Positions 36,801 to 49,800 of a DNA stretch of 64,000 nt are shown piece after piece. Both the position numbers and the translations under genes were made by a program. Under the pieces are notes generated by a model. It saw nothing but the letters and a program-made list of their open reading frames with translations. It made no database searches and was not told where the DNA came from. Source of the stretch: Limanda limanda (Eukaryota > Chordata > Actinopteri > Pleuronectiformes > Pleuronectidae). Where the stretch lies: positions 62,001 through 126,000 of the forward strand of contig NW_026870491.1 of the NCBI RefSeq assembly GCF_963576545.1, written 5' to 3'. Every line of letters begins with the position of its first letter. The stretch's first letter is position 1.

Positions 36801-39800
36801 GAGAGACTTGCAAGTAGGCTCTACCCCCACTAAATGGGGTTGTGCGCATCGATCGGTACCATCCTTGAGCTTCTCCGACTTTCGGAAGGGTTAGGGTTAG
36901 GGTTAGGGATGAAAGCACATAGGAGAAAGAGATATTCTTGAATAACTTTTTTTGTGAAGGTCGGAGAGACTTGCATGTAGGCTCTACCCCCACTAAATGG
37001 GGTAGCGCGCATCGATCGGTACCATCTTTGAGCTTCTCCGACTTTCGGAAGGGTTAGGGTTAGGGTTAGGGATGAAAGCACATAGGAGAAAGAGATATTC
37101 TTGAATAACTTTTTTTGTGAAGGTCGGAGAGACTTGGAAAGTGGTTGCATCTGGACTAATTTGGGTCCTGCGGATCGATTGGTACCATCCCCGAGCTTGT
37201 ACGACCTTCGAAAGAGGTCGACCGACGAAATTCCCCCAAATCTGAGGAGATATTCTTGAATAACTTTTTTTGTGAAGGTCGGAGAGACTTGCAAGTAGGC
37301 TCTACCCCCACTAAATGGGGTAGCGCGCATCGATCGGTACCATCCTTGAGCTTTTCCGACTTTCGGAAGGGTTAGGGTTAGGGTTAGGGATGAAAGCACA
37401 TAGGAGAAAGAGATATTCTTGAATAACTTTTTTTGTGAAGGTCGGAGAGACTTGCAAGTAGGCTCTACCCCCACTAAATGGGGTAGCGCGCATCGATCGG
37501 TACCATCCTTGAGCTTCTCCGACTTTCGGAAGGGTTAGGGTTAGGGTTAGGGATGAAAGCACATAGGAGAAAGAGATATTCTTGAATAACTTTTTTTGTG
37601 AAGGTCGGAGAGACTTGCAAGTAGGCTCTACCCCCACTAAATGGGGTAGCGCGCATCGATCGGTACCATCCTTGAGCTTCTCCGACTTTCGGAAGGGTTA
37701 GGGTTAGGGTTAGGGATGAAAGCACATAGGAGAAAGAGATATTCTTGAATAACTTTTTTTGTGAAGGTCGGAGAGACTTGCAAGTAGGCTCTACCCCCAC
37801 TAAATGGGGTAGTGCGCATCGATCGGTACCATCCTTGAGCTTCTCCGACTTTCGGAAGGGTTAGGGTTAGGGTTAGGGATGAAAGCACATAGGAGAAAGA
37901 GATATTCTTGAATAACTTTTTTTGTGAAGGTCGGAGAGACTTGGAAAGTGGTTGCATCTGGACTAATTTGGGTCCTGCGGATCGATTGGTACCATCCCCG
38001 AGCTTGTACGACCTTCGGAAGAGGTCGACCGACGAAATTCCCCCAAATCTGAGGAGATATTCTTGAATAACTTTTTTTGTGAAGGTCGGAGAGACTTGCA
38101 AGTAGGCTCTACCCCCACTAAATGGGGTAGCGCGCATCGATCGGTACCATCCTTGAGCTTCTCCGACTTTCGGAAGGGTTAGGGTTAGGGTTAGGGATGA
38201 AAGCACATAGGAGAAAGAGATATTCTTGAATAACTTTTTTTGTGAAGGTCGGAGAGACTTGCAAGTAGGCTCTACCCCCACTAAATGGGGTAGCGCGCAT
38301 CGATCGGTACCATCCTTGAGCTTCTCCGACTTTCGGAAGGGTTAGGGTTAGGGTTAGGGATGAAAGCACATAGGAGAAAGAGATATTCTTGAATAACTTT
38401 TTTTGTGAAGGTCGGAGAGACTTGGAAAGTGGTTGCATCTGGACTAATTTGGGTCCTGCGGATCGATTGGTACCATCCCCGAGCTTGTACGACCTTAGGA
38501 AGAGGTCGACCGACGAAATTCCCCCAAATCTGAGGAGATATTCTTGAATAACTTTTTTTGTGAAGGTCGGAGAGACTTGCAAGTAGGCTCTACCCCCACT
38601 AAATGGGGTAGCGCGCATCGATCGGTACCATCCTTGAGCTTCTCCGACTTTCGGAAGGGTTAGGGTTAGGGTTAGGGATGAAAGCACATAGGAGAAAGAG
38701 ATATTCTTGAATAACTTTTTTTGTGAAGGTCGGAAAGACTTGCAAGTAGGCTCTACCCCCACTAAATGGGGTAGCGCGCATCGATCGGTACCATCCTTGA
38801 GCTTCTCCGACTTTCGGAAGGGTTAGGGTTAGGGTTAGGGATGAAAGCACATAGGAGAAAGAGATATTCTTGAATAACTTTTTTTGTGAAGGTCGGAGAG
38901 ACTTGAAAAGTGGTTGCATCTGGACTAATTTGGGTCCTGCGGATCGATTGGTACCATCCCCGAGCTTGTACGACCTTCGGAAGAGGTCGACCGACGAAAT
39001 TCCCCCAAATCTGAGGAGATATTCTTGAATAACTTTTTTTGTGAAGGTCGGAGAGACTTGCAAGTAGGCTCTACCCCCACTAAATGGGGTTGCGCGCATC
39101 GATCGGTACCATCCTTGAGCTTCTCCGACTTTCGGAAGGGTTAGGGTTAGGGATGAAAGCACATAGGAGAAAGAGATATTCTTGAATAACTTTTTTTGTG
39201 AAGGTCGGAGAGACTTGGAAAGTGGTTGCATCTGGACTAATTTGGGTCCTGCGGATCGATTGGTACCATCCCCGAGCTTGTACGACCTTCGGAAGAGGTC
39301 GACCGACGAAATTCCCCCAAATCTGAGGAGATATTCTTGAATAACTTTTTTTTTGAAGGTCGGAGAGACTTGCAAGTAGGCTCTACCCCCACTAAATGGG
39401 GTTGCGCGCATCGATCGGTACCATCCTTGAGCTTCTCCGACTTTCGGAAGGGTTAGGGTTAGGGTTAGGGATGAAAGCACATAGGAGAAAGAGATATTCT
39501 TGAATAACTTTTTTTGTGAAGGTCGGAGAGACTTGCAAGTAGGCTCTACCCCCACTAAATGGGGTAGCGCGCATCGATCGGTACCATCCTTGAGCTTCTC
39601 CGACTTTCGGAAGGGTTAGGGTTAGGGTTAGGGATGAAAGCACATAGGAGAAAGAGATATTCTTGAATAACTTTTTTTTTGAAGGTCGGAGAGACTTGCA
39701 AGTAGGCTCTACCCCCACTAAATGGGGTTGCGCGCATCGATCGGTACCATCCTTGAGCTTCTCCGACTTTCGGAAGGGTTAGGGTTAGGGTTAGGGATGA

Positions 39801-39818
39801 AAGCACATAGGAGAAAGA
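33882..39818 (+). repeat. A-rich core block, copy 3
   Basis: Twenty-six A and eleven B with phrase order 2, 1, 1, 0, 0, 1, 1, 1, 0, 0, 1, 1, 2, 0, 0, identical to the order from 21,412 in copy 2. The shift is 12,470 bp, changing to 12,476 after the hexamer lost only in copy 2 near 26,190. Shared markers are TAGTGCGC near 35,880 and 37,812, GGTAGGG at 36,087, CTTTTCCG at 37,354 and CCTTAGGAAG near 38,499. Private changes include CTTCGAAAG near 37,210 and GCATGTAGG near 36,975. Confidence 0.87.
39138..39152 (+). other. Telomeric tract with one hexamer lost, core copy 3
   Basis: This is the partner of 26,662-26,676. By descent the five shortened tracts therefore represent about three deletion events. 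Confidence 0.92.
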
Positions 39819-42800
39819 GATATTCTTGAATAACTTTTTTTGTGAAGGTCGGAGAGACTTGCAAGTAGGCTCTACCCCCACTAAATGGGGTAGCGCGCAT
39901 CGATCAGTACCATCCTTGAGCTTCTCCGACTTTCGGAAGGGTTAGGGTTAGGGTTAGGGATGAAAGCACATAGGAGAAAGAGATATTCTTGAATAACTTT
40001 TTTTGTGAAGGTCGGAGAGACTTGAAAAGTGGTTGCATCTGGACTAATTTGGGTCCTGCAGATCGATTGGTACCATCCCCGAGCTTGTACGACCTTCGGA
40101 AGAGGTCGACCGACGAAATTCCCCCAAATCTGAGGAGATATTCTTGAATAACTTTTTTTGTGAAGGTCGGAGAGACTTGCAAGTAGGCTCTACCCCCACT
40201 AAATGGGGTTGCGCGCATCGATCGGTACCATCCTTGAGCTTCTCCGACTTTCGGAAGGGTTAGGGTTAGGGTTAGGGATGAAAGCACATAGGAGAAAGAG
40301 ATATTCTTGAATAACTTTTTTTGTGAAGGTCGGAGAGACTTGGAAAGTGGTTGCATCTGGACTAATTTGGGTCCTGCGGATCGATTGGTACCATCCCCGA
40401 GCTTGTACGACCTTCGGAAGAGGTCGACCGACGAAATTCCCCCAAATCTGAGGAGATATTCTTGAATAACTTTTTTTGTGAAGGTCGGAGAGACTTGCAA
40501 GTAGGCTCTACCCCCACTAAATGGGGTTGCGCGCATCGATCGGTACCATCCTTGAGCTTCTCCGACTTTCGGAAGGGTTAGGGTTAGGGTTAGGGATGAA
40601 AGCACATAGGAGAAAGAGATATTCTTGAATAACTTTTTTTGTGAAGGTCGGAGAGACTTGGAAAGTGGTTGCATCTGGACTAATTTGGGTCCTGCGGATC
40701 GATTGGTACCATCCCCGAGCTTGTACGACCTTCGGAAGAGGTCGACCGACGAAATTCCCCCAAATCTGAGGAGATATTCTTGAATAACTTTTTTTGTGAA
40801 GGTCGGAGAGACTTGCAAGTAGGCTCTACCCCCACTAAATGGGGTTGCGCGCATCGATCGGTACCATCCTTGAGCTTCTCCGACTTTCGGAAGGGTTAGG
40901 GTTAGGGTTAGGGATGAAAGCACATAGGAGAAAGAGATATTCTTGAATAACTTTTTTTGTGAAGGTCGGAGAGACTTGGAAAGTGGTTGCATCTGGACTA
41001 ATTTGGGTCCTGCGGATCGATTGGTACCATCCCCGAGCTTGTACGACCTTCGGAAGAGGTCGACCGACGAAATTCCCCCAAATCTGAGGAGATATTCTTG
41101 AATAACTTTTTTTGTGAAGGTCGGAGAGACTTGCAAGTAGGCTCTACCCCCACTAAATGGGGTAGCGCGCATCGATCGGTACCATCCTTGAGCTTCTCCG
41201 ACTTTCGGAAGGGTTAGGGTTAGGGTTAGGGATGAAAGCACATAGGAGAAAGAGATATTCTTGAATAACTTTTTTTGTGAAGGTCGGAGAGACTTGAAAA
41301 GTGGTTGCATCTGGACTAATTTGGGTCCTGCGGATCGATTGGTACCATCCCCGAGCTTGTACGACCTTCGGAAGAGGTCGACCGACGAAATTCCCCCAAA
41401 TCTGAGGAGATATTCTTGAATAACTTTTTTTGTGAAGGTCGGAGAGACTTGCAAGTAGGCTCTACCCCCACTAAATGGGGTTGCGCGCATCGATCGGTAC
41501 CATCCTTGAGCTTCTCCGACTTTCGGAAGGGTTAGGGTTAGGGTTAGGGATGAAAGCACATAGGAGAAAGAGATATTCTTGAATAACTTTTTTTGTGAAG
41601 GTCGGAGAGACTTGGAAAGTGGTTGCATCTGGACTAATTTGGGTCCTGCGGATCGATTGGTACCATCCCCGAGCTTGTACGACCTTCGGAAGAGGTCGAC
41701 CGACGAAATTCCCCCAAATCTGAGGAGATATTCTTGAATAACTTTTTTTTTGAAGGTCGGAGAGACTTGCAAGTAGGCTCTACCCCCACTAAATGGGGTT
41801 GTGCGCATCGATCGGTACCATCCTTGAGCTTCTCCGACTTTCGGAAGGGTTAGGGTTAGGGTTAGGGATGAAAGCACATAGGAGAAAGAGATATTCTTGA
41901 ATAACTTTTTTTGTGAAGGTCGGAGAGACTTGGAAAGTGGTTGCATCTGGACTAATTTGGGTCCTGCGGATCGATTGGTACCATCCCCGAGCTTGTACGA
42001 CCTTCGGAAGAGGTCGACCGACGAAATTCCCCCAAATCTGAGGAGATATTCTTGAATAACTTTTTTTGTGAAGGTCGGAGAGACTTGCAAGTAGGCTCTA
42101 CCCCCACTAAATGGGGTTGCGCGCATCGATCAGTACCATCCTTGAGCTTCTCCGACTTTCGGAAGGGTTAGGGTTAGGGTTAGGGATGAAAGCACATAGG
42201 AGAAAGAGATATTCTTGAATAACTTTTTTTTGAAGGTCGGAGAGACTTGGAAAGTGGTTGCATCTGGACTAATTTGGGTCCTGCGGATCGATTGGTACCA
42301 TCCCCGAGCTTGTACGACCTTCGGAAGAGGTCGACCGACGAAATTCCCCCAAATCTGAGGAGATATTCTTGAATAACTTTTTTTGTGAAGGTCGGAGAGA
42401 CTTGCAAGTAGGCTCTACCCCCACTAAATGGGGTTGCGCGCATCGATCAGTACCATCCTTGAGCTTCTCCGACTTTCGGAAGGGTTAGGGTTAGGGTTAG
42501 GGATGAAAGCACATAGGAGAAAGAGATATTCTTGAATAACTTTTTTTGTGAAGGTCGGAGAGACTTGGAAAGTGGTTGCATCTGGACTAATTTGGGTCCT
42601 GCGGATCGATTGGTACCATCCCCGAGCTTGTACGACCTTCGGAAGAGGTCGACCGACGAAATTCCCCCAAATCTGAGGAGATATTCTTGAATAACTTTTT
42701 TTGTGAAGGTCGGAGAGACTTGCAAGTAGGCTCTACCCCCACTAAATGGGGTTGCGCGCATCGATCAGTACCATCCTTGAGCTTCTCCGACTTTCGGAAG

Positions 42801-42842
42801 GGTTAGGGTTAGGGTTAGGGATGAAAGCACATAGGAGAAAGA
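39819..42842 (+). repeat. n = 9 phrase with a 1-bp indel
   Basis: Ten A and nine B. It opens like the phrases at 27,343 and 46,838, with a GAAAAG/CTGCAG B followed by TTGCG A units. The right third has a run of A units with GATCAGTACC (near 42,131, 42,449 and 42,769) spaced one dimer apart, so a single AB with that change was amplified in place. One B (42,208-42,361) is 154 bp because of a T8 tract. Confidence 0.86.
42224..42231 (+). other. T8 tract: 1-bp deletion in a B monomer
   Basis: The usual TTTTTTTGTGAAGG head reads T8 then GAAGG, one base short. This is the only odd-length indel inside the array, and it breaks the minus-strand open frame around 42.2 kb. Confidence 0.9.
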
Positions 42843-45800
42843 GATATTCTTGAATAACTTTTTTTGTGAAGGTCGGAGAGACTTGCAAGTAGGCTCTACC
42901 CCCACTAAATGGGGTAGCGCGCATCGATCGGTACCATCCTTGAGCTTCTCCGACTTTCGGAAGGGTTAGGGTTAGGGTTAGGGATGAAAGCACATAGGAG
43001 AAAGAGATATTCTTGAATAACTTTTTTTGTGAAGGTCGGAGAGACTTGGAAAGTGGTTGCATCTGGACTAATTTGGGTCCTGCGGATCGATTGGTACCAT
43101 CCCCGAGCTTGTACGACCTTCGGAAGAGGTCGACCGACGAAATTCCCCCAAATCTGAGGAGATATTCTTGAATAACTTTTTTTGTGAAGGTCGGAGAGAC
43201 TTGCAAGTAGGCTCTACCCCCACTAAATGGGGTTGCGCGCATCGATCGGTACCATCCTTGAGCTTCTCCGACTTTCGGAAGGGTTAGGGTTAGGGTTAGG
43301 GATGAAAGCACATAGGAGAAAGAGATATTCTTGAATAACTTTTTTTGTGAAGGTCGGAGAGACTTGGAAAGTGGTTGCATCTGGACTAATTTGGGTCCTG
43401 CGGATCGATTGGTACCATCCCCGAGCTTGTACGACCTTCGGAAGAGGTCGACCGACGAAATTCCCCCAAATCTGAGGAGATATTCTTGAATAACTTTTTT
43501 TTTGAAGGTCGGAGAGACTTGCAAGTAGGCTCTACCCCCACTAAATGGGGTTGCGCGCATCGATCGGTACCATCCTTGAGCTTCTCCGACTTTCGGAAGG
43601 GTTAGGGTTAGGGTTAGGGATGAAAGCACATAGGAGAAAGAGATATTCTTGAATAACTTTTTTTGTGAAGGTCGGAGAGACTTGGAAAGTGGTTGCATCT
43701 GGACTAATTTGGGTCCTGCGGATCGATTGGTACCATCCCCGAGCTTGTACGACCTTCGGAAGAGGTCGACCGACGAAATTCCCCCAAATCTGAGGAGATA
43801 TTCTTGAATAACTTTTTTTTTGAAGGTCGGAGAGACTTGCAAGTAGGCTCTACCCCCACTAAATGGGGTTGCGCGCATCGATCGGTACCATCCTTGAGCT
43901 TCTCCGACTTTCGGAAGGGTTAGGGTTAGGGTTAGGGATGAAAGCACATAGGAGAAAGAGATATTCTTGAATAACTTTTTTTGTGAAGGTCGGAGAGACT
44001 TGCAAGTAGGCTCTACCCCCACTAAATGGGGTAGCGCGCATCGATCGGTACCATCCTTGAGCTTCTCCGACTTTCGGAAGGGTTAGGGTTAGGGTTAGGG
44101 ATGAAAGCACATAGGAGAAAGAGATATTCTTGAATAACTTTTTTTGTGAAGGTCGGAGAGACTTGGAAAGTGGTTGCATCTGGACTAATTTGGGTCCTGC
44201 GGATCGATTGGTACCATCCCCGAGCTTGTACGACCTTCGGAAGAGGTCGACCGACGAAATTCCCCCAAATCTGAGGAGATATTCTTGAATAACTTTTTTT
44301 GTGAAGGTCGGAGAGACTTGCAAGTAGGCTCTACCCCCACTAAATGGGGTTGCGCGCATCGATCGGTACCATCCTTGAGCTTCTCCGACTTTCGGAAGGG
44401 TTAGGGTTAGGGTTAGGGATGAAAGCACATAGGAGAAAGAGATATTCTTGAATAACTTTTTTTGTGAAGGTCGGAGAGACTTGGAAAGTGGTTGCATCTG
44501 GACTAATTTGGGTCCTGCGGATCGATTGGTACCATCCCCGAGCTTGTACGACCTTCGGAAGAGGTCGACCGACGAAATTCCCCCAAATCTGAGGAGATAT
44601 TCTTGAATAACTTTTTTTGTGAAGGTCGGAGAGACTTGCAAGTAGGCTCTACCCCCACTAAATGGGGTTGCGCGCATCGATCGGTACCATCCTTGAGCTT
44701 CTCCGACTTTCGGAAGGGTTAGGGTTAGGGTTAGGGATGAAAGCACATAGGAGAAAGAGATATTCTTGAATAACTTTTTTTGTGAAGGTCGGAGAGACTT
44801 GGAAAGTGGTTGCATCTGGACTAATTTGGGTCCTGCGGATCGATTGGTACCATCCCCGAGCTTGTACGACCTTCGGAAGAGGTCGACCGACGAAATTCCC
44901 CCAAATCTGAGGAGATATTCTTGAATAACTTTTTTTGTGAAGGTCGGAGAGACTTGCAAGTAGGCTCTACCCCCACTAAATGGGGTAGCGCGCATCGATC
45001 GGTACCATCCTTGAGCTTCTCCGACTTTCGGAAGGGTTAGGGTTAGGGTTAGGGATGAAAGCACATAGGAGAAAGAGATATTCTTGAATAACTTTTTTTG
45101 TGAAGGTCGGAGAGACTTGAAAAGTGGTTGCATCTGGACTAATTTGGGTCCTGCGGATCGATTGGTACCATCCCCGAGCTTGTACGACCTTCGGAAGAGG
45201 TCGACCGACGAAATTCCCCCAAATCTGAGGAGATATTCTTGAATAACTTTTTTTGTGAAGGTCGGAGAGACTTGCAAGTAGGCTCTACCCCCACTAAATG
45301 GGGTTGCGCGCATCGATCGGTACCATCCTTGAGCTTCTCCGACTTTCGGAAGGGTTAGGGTTAGGGTTAGGGATGAAAGCACATAGGAGAAAGAGATATT
45401 CTTGAATAACTTTTTTTGTGAAGGTCGGAGAGACTTGGAAAGTGGTTGCATCTGGACTAATTTGGGTCCTGCGGATCGATTGGTACCATCCCCGAGCTTG
45501 TACGACCTTCGGAAGAGGTCGACCGACGAAATTCCCCCAAATCTGAGGAGATATTCTTGAATAACTTTTTTTTTGAAGGTCGGAGAGACTTGCAAGTAGG
45601 CTCTACCCCCACTAAATGGGGTTGCGCGCATCGATCGGTACCATCCTTGAGCTTCTCCGACTTTCGGAAGGGTTAGGGTTAGGGTTAGGGATGAAAGCAC
45701 ATAGGAGAAAGAGATATTCTTGAATAACTTTTTTTGTGAAGGTCGGAGAGACTTGGAAAGTGGTTGCATCTGGACTAATTTGGGTCCTGCGGATCGATTG

Positions 45801-46030
45801 GTACCATCCCCGAGCTTGTACGACCTTCGGAAGAGGTCGACCGACGAAATTCCCCCAAATCTGAGGAGATATTCTTGAATAACTTTTTTTTTGAAGGTCG
45901 GAGAGACTTGCAAGTAGGCTCTACCCCCACTAAATGGGGTTGCGCGCATCGATCGGTACCATCCTTGAGCTTCTCCGACTTTCGGAAGGGTTAGGGTTAG
46001 GGTTAGGGATGAAAGCACATAGGAGAAAGA
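42843..46030 (+). repeat. n = 3 and n = 6 phrases
   Basis: Eleven A and nine B. Both phrases end with two T9 A units but without the GCAC change seen further left. The n = 6 phrase (2,071 bp) has the same internal order as the 2,389-bp phrases to its right minus one dimer: TAGCG A, TTGCG A x2, TAGCG A, GAAAAG B, TTGCG A, T9 A x2. Confidence 0.86.
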
Positions 46031-46837
46031 GATATTCTTGAATAACTTTTTTTGTGAAGGTCGGAGAGACTTGCAAGTAGGCTCTACCCCCACTAAATGG
46101 GGTAGCGCGCATCGATCGGTACCATCCTTGAGCTTCTCCGACTTTCGGAAGGGTTAGGGTTAGGGTTAGGGATGAAAGCACATAGGAGAAAGAGATATTC
46201 TTGAATAACTTTTTTTGTGAAGGTCGGAGAGACTTGGAAAGTGGTTGCATCTGGACTAATTTGGGTCCTGCGGATCGATTGGTACCATCCCCGAGCTTGT
46301 ACGACCTTCGGAAGAGGTCGACCGACGAAATTCCCCCAAATCTGAGGAGATATTCTTGAATAACTTTTTTTGTGAAGGTCGGAGAGACTTGCAAGTAGGC
46401 TCTACCCCCACTAAATGGGGTTGCGCGCATCGATCGGTACCATCCTTGAGCTTCTCCGACTTTCGGAAGGGTTAGGGTTAGGGTTAGGGATGAAAGCACA
46501 TAGGAGAAAGAGATATTCTTGAATAACTTTTTTTGTGAAGGTCGGAGAGACTTGCAAGTAGGCTCTACCCCCACTAAATGGGGTAGCGCGCATCGATCGG
46601 TACCATCCTTGAGCTTCTCCGACTTTCGGAAGGGTTAGGGTTAGGGTTAGGGATGAAAGCACATAGGAGAAAGAGATATTCTTGAATAACTTTTTTTTTG
46701 AAGGTCGGAGAGACTTGCAAGTAGGCTCTACCCCCACTAAATGGGGTTGCGCGCATCGATCGGTACCATCCTTGAGCTTCTCCGACTTTCGGAAGGGTTA
46801 GGGTTAGGGTTAGGGATGAAAGCACATAGGAGAAAGA
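46031..46837 (+). repeat. Short A-rich insert (n = 1, 0, 0)
   Basis: Four A and one B. The run A-A-A(T9) followed by a TAGCG A and a GAAAAG/CTGCAG B matches the right ends of core copies 2 (near 26.9-27.5 kb) and 3 (near 39.4-40.0 kb). It looks like a small piece of core carried into the long-phrase region. Confidence 0.8.
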
Positions 46838-49800
46838 GATATTCTTGAATAACTTTTTTTGTGAAGGTCGGAGAGACTTGCAAGTAGGCTCTACCCCCAC
46901 TAAATGGGGTAGCGCGCATCGATCGGTACCATCCTTGAGCTTCTCCGACTTTCGGAAGGGTTAGGGTTAGGGTTAGGGATGAAAGCACATAGGAGAAAGA
47001 GATATTCTTGAATAACTTTTTTTGTGAAGGTCGGAGAGACTTGAAAAGTGGTTGCATCTGGACTAATTTGGGTCCTGCAGATCGATTGGTACCATCCCCG
47101 AGCTTGTACGCCCTTCGGAAGAGGTCGACCGACGAAATTCCCCCAAATCTGAGGAGATATTCTTGAATAACTTTTTTTGTGAAGGTCGGAGAGACTTGCA
47201 AGTAGGCTCTACCCCCACTAAATGGGGTTGCGCGCATCGATCGGTACCATCTTTGAGCTTCTCCGACTTTCGGAAGGGTTAGGGTTAGGGTTAGGGATGA
47301 AAGCACATAGGAGAAAGAGATATTCTTGAATAACTTTTTTTGTGAAGGTCGGAGAGACTTGGAAAGTGGTTGCATCTGGACTAATTTGGGTCCTGCAGAT
47401 CGATTGGTACCATCCCCGAGCTTGTACGACCTTCGGAAGAGGTCGACCGACGAAATTCCCCCAAATCTGAGGAGATATTCTTGAATAACTTTTTTTGTGA
47501 AGGTCGGAGAGACTTGCAAGTAGGCTCTACCCCCACTAAATGGGGTTGCGCGCATCGATCGGTACCATCCTTGAGCTTCTCCGACTTTCGGAAGGGTTAG
47601 GGTTAGGGTTAGGGATGAAAGCACATAGGAGAAAGAGATATTCTTGAATAACTTTTTTTGTGAAGGTCGGAGAGACTTGGAAAGTGGTTGCATCTGGACT
47701 AATTTGGGTCCTGCGGATCGATTGGTACCATCCCCGAGCTTGTACGACCTTCGGAAGAGGTCGACCGACGAAATTCCCCCAAATCTGAGGAGATATTCTT
47801 GAATAACTTTTTTTGTGAAGGTCGGAGAGACTTGCAAGTAGGCTCTACCCCCACTAAATGGGGTTGCGCGCATCGATCGGTACCATCCTTGAGCTTCTCC
47901 GACTTTCGGAAGGGTTAGGGTTAGGGTTAGGGATGAAAGCACATAGGAGAAAGAGATATTCTTGAATAACTTTTTTTGTGAAGGTCGGAGAGACTTGGAA
48001 AGTGGTTGCATCTGGACTAATTTGGGTCCTGCGGATCGATTGGTACCATCCCCGAGCTTGTACGACCTTCGGAAGAGGTCGACCGACGAAATTCCCCCAA
48101 ATCTGAGGAGATATTCTTGAATAACTTTTTTTGTGAAGGTCGGAGAGACTTGCAAGTAGGCTCTACCCCCACTAAATGGGGTAGCGCGCATCGATCGGTA
48201 CCATCCTTGAGCTTCTCCGACTTTCGGAAGGGTTAGGGTTAGGGTTAGGGATGAAAGCACATAGGAGAAAGAGATATTCTTGAATAACTTTTTTTGTGAA
48301 GGTCGGAGAGACTTGAAAAGTGGTTGCATCTGGACTAATTTGGGTCCTGCGGATCGATTGGTACCATCCCCGAGCTTGTACGACCTTCGGAAGAGGTCGA
48401 CCGACGAAATTCCCCCAAATCTGAGGAGATATTCTTGAATAACTTTTTTTGTGAAGGTCGGAGAGACTTGCAAGTAGGCTCTACCCCCACTAAATGGGGT
48501 TGCGCGCATCGATCGGTACCATCCTTGAGCTTCTCCGACTTTCGGAAGGGTTAGGGTTAGGGTTAGGGATGAAAGCACATAGGAGAAAGAGATATTCTTG
48601 AATAACTTTTTTTGTGAAGGTCGGAGAGACTTGGAAAGTGGTTGCATCTGGACTAATTTGGGTCCTGCGGATCGATTGGTACCATCCCCGAGCTTGTACG
48701 ACCTTCGGAAGAGGTCGACCGACGAAATTCCCCCAAATCTGAGGAGATATTCTTGAATAACTTTTTTTTTGAAGGTCGGAGAGACTTGCAAGTAGGCTCT
48801 ACCCCCACTAAATGGGGTTGCGCGCATCGATCGGTACCATCCTTGAGCTTCTCCGACTTTCGGAAGGGTTAGGGTTAGGGTTAGGGATGAAAGCACATAG
48901 GAGAAAGAGATATTCTTGAATAACTTTTTTTGTGAAGGTCGGAGAGACTTGGAAAGTGGTTGCATCTGGACTAATTTGGGTCCTGCGGATCGATTGGTAC
49001 CATCCCCGAGCTTGTACGACCTTCGGAAGAGGTCGACCGACGAAATTCCCCCAAATCTGAGGAGATATTCTTGAATAACTTTTTTTTTGAAGGTCGGAGA
49101 GACTTGCAAGTAGGCTCTACCCCCACTAAATGGGGTTGCGCGCATCGATCGGTACCATCCTTGAGCTTCTCCGACTTTCGGAAGGGTTAGGGTTAGGGTT
49201 AGGGATGAAAGCACATAGGAGAAAGAGATATTCTTGAATAACTTTTTTTGTGAAGGTCGGAGAGACTTGCAAGTAGGCTCTACCCCCACTAAATGGGGTA
49301 GCGCGCATCGATCGGTACCATCCTTGAGCTTCTCCGACTTTCGGAAGGGTTAGGGTTAGGGTTAGGGATGAAAGCACATAGGAGAAAGAGATATTCTTGA
49401 ATAACTTTTTTTGTGAAGGTCGGAGAGACTTGGAAAGTGGTTGCATCTGGACTAATTTGGGTCCTGCGGATCGATTGGTACCATCCCCGAGCTTGTACGA
49501 CCTTCGGAAGAGGTCGACCGACGAAATTCCCCCAAATCTGAGGAGATATTCTTGAATAACTTTTTTTGTGAAGGTCGGAGAGACTTGCAAGTAGGCTCTA
49601 CCCCCACTAAATGGGGTTGCGCGCATCGATCGGTACCATCCTTGAGCTTCTCCGACTTTCGGAAGGGTTAGGGTTAGGGTTAGGGATGAAAGCACATAGG
49701 AGAAAGAGATATTCTTGAATAACTTTTTTTGTGAAGGTCGGAGAGACTTGGAAAGTGGTTGCATCTGGACTAATTTGGGTCCTGCGGATCGATTGGTACC

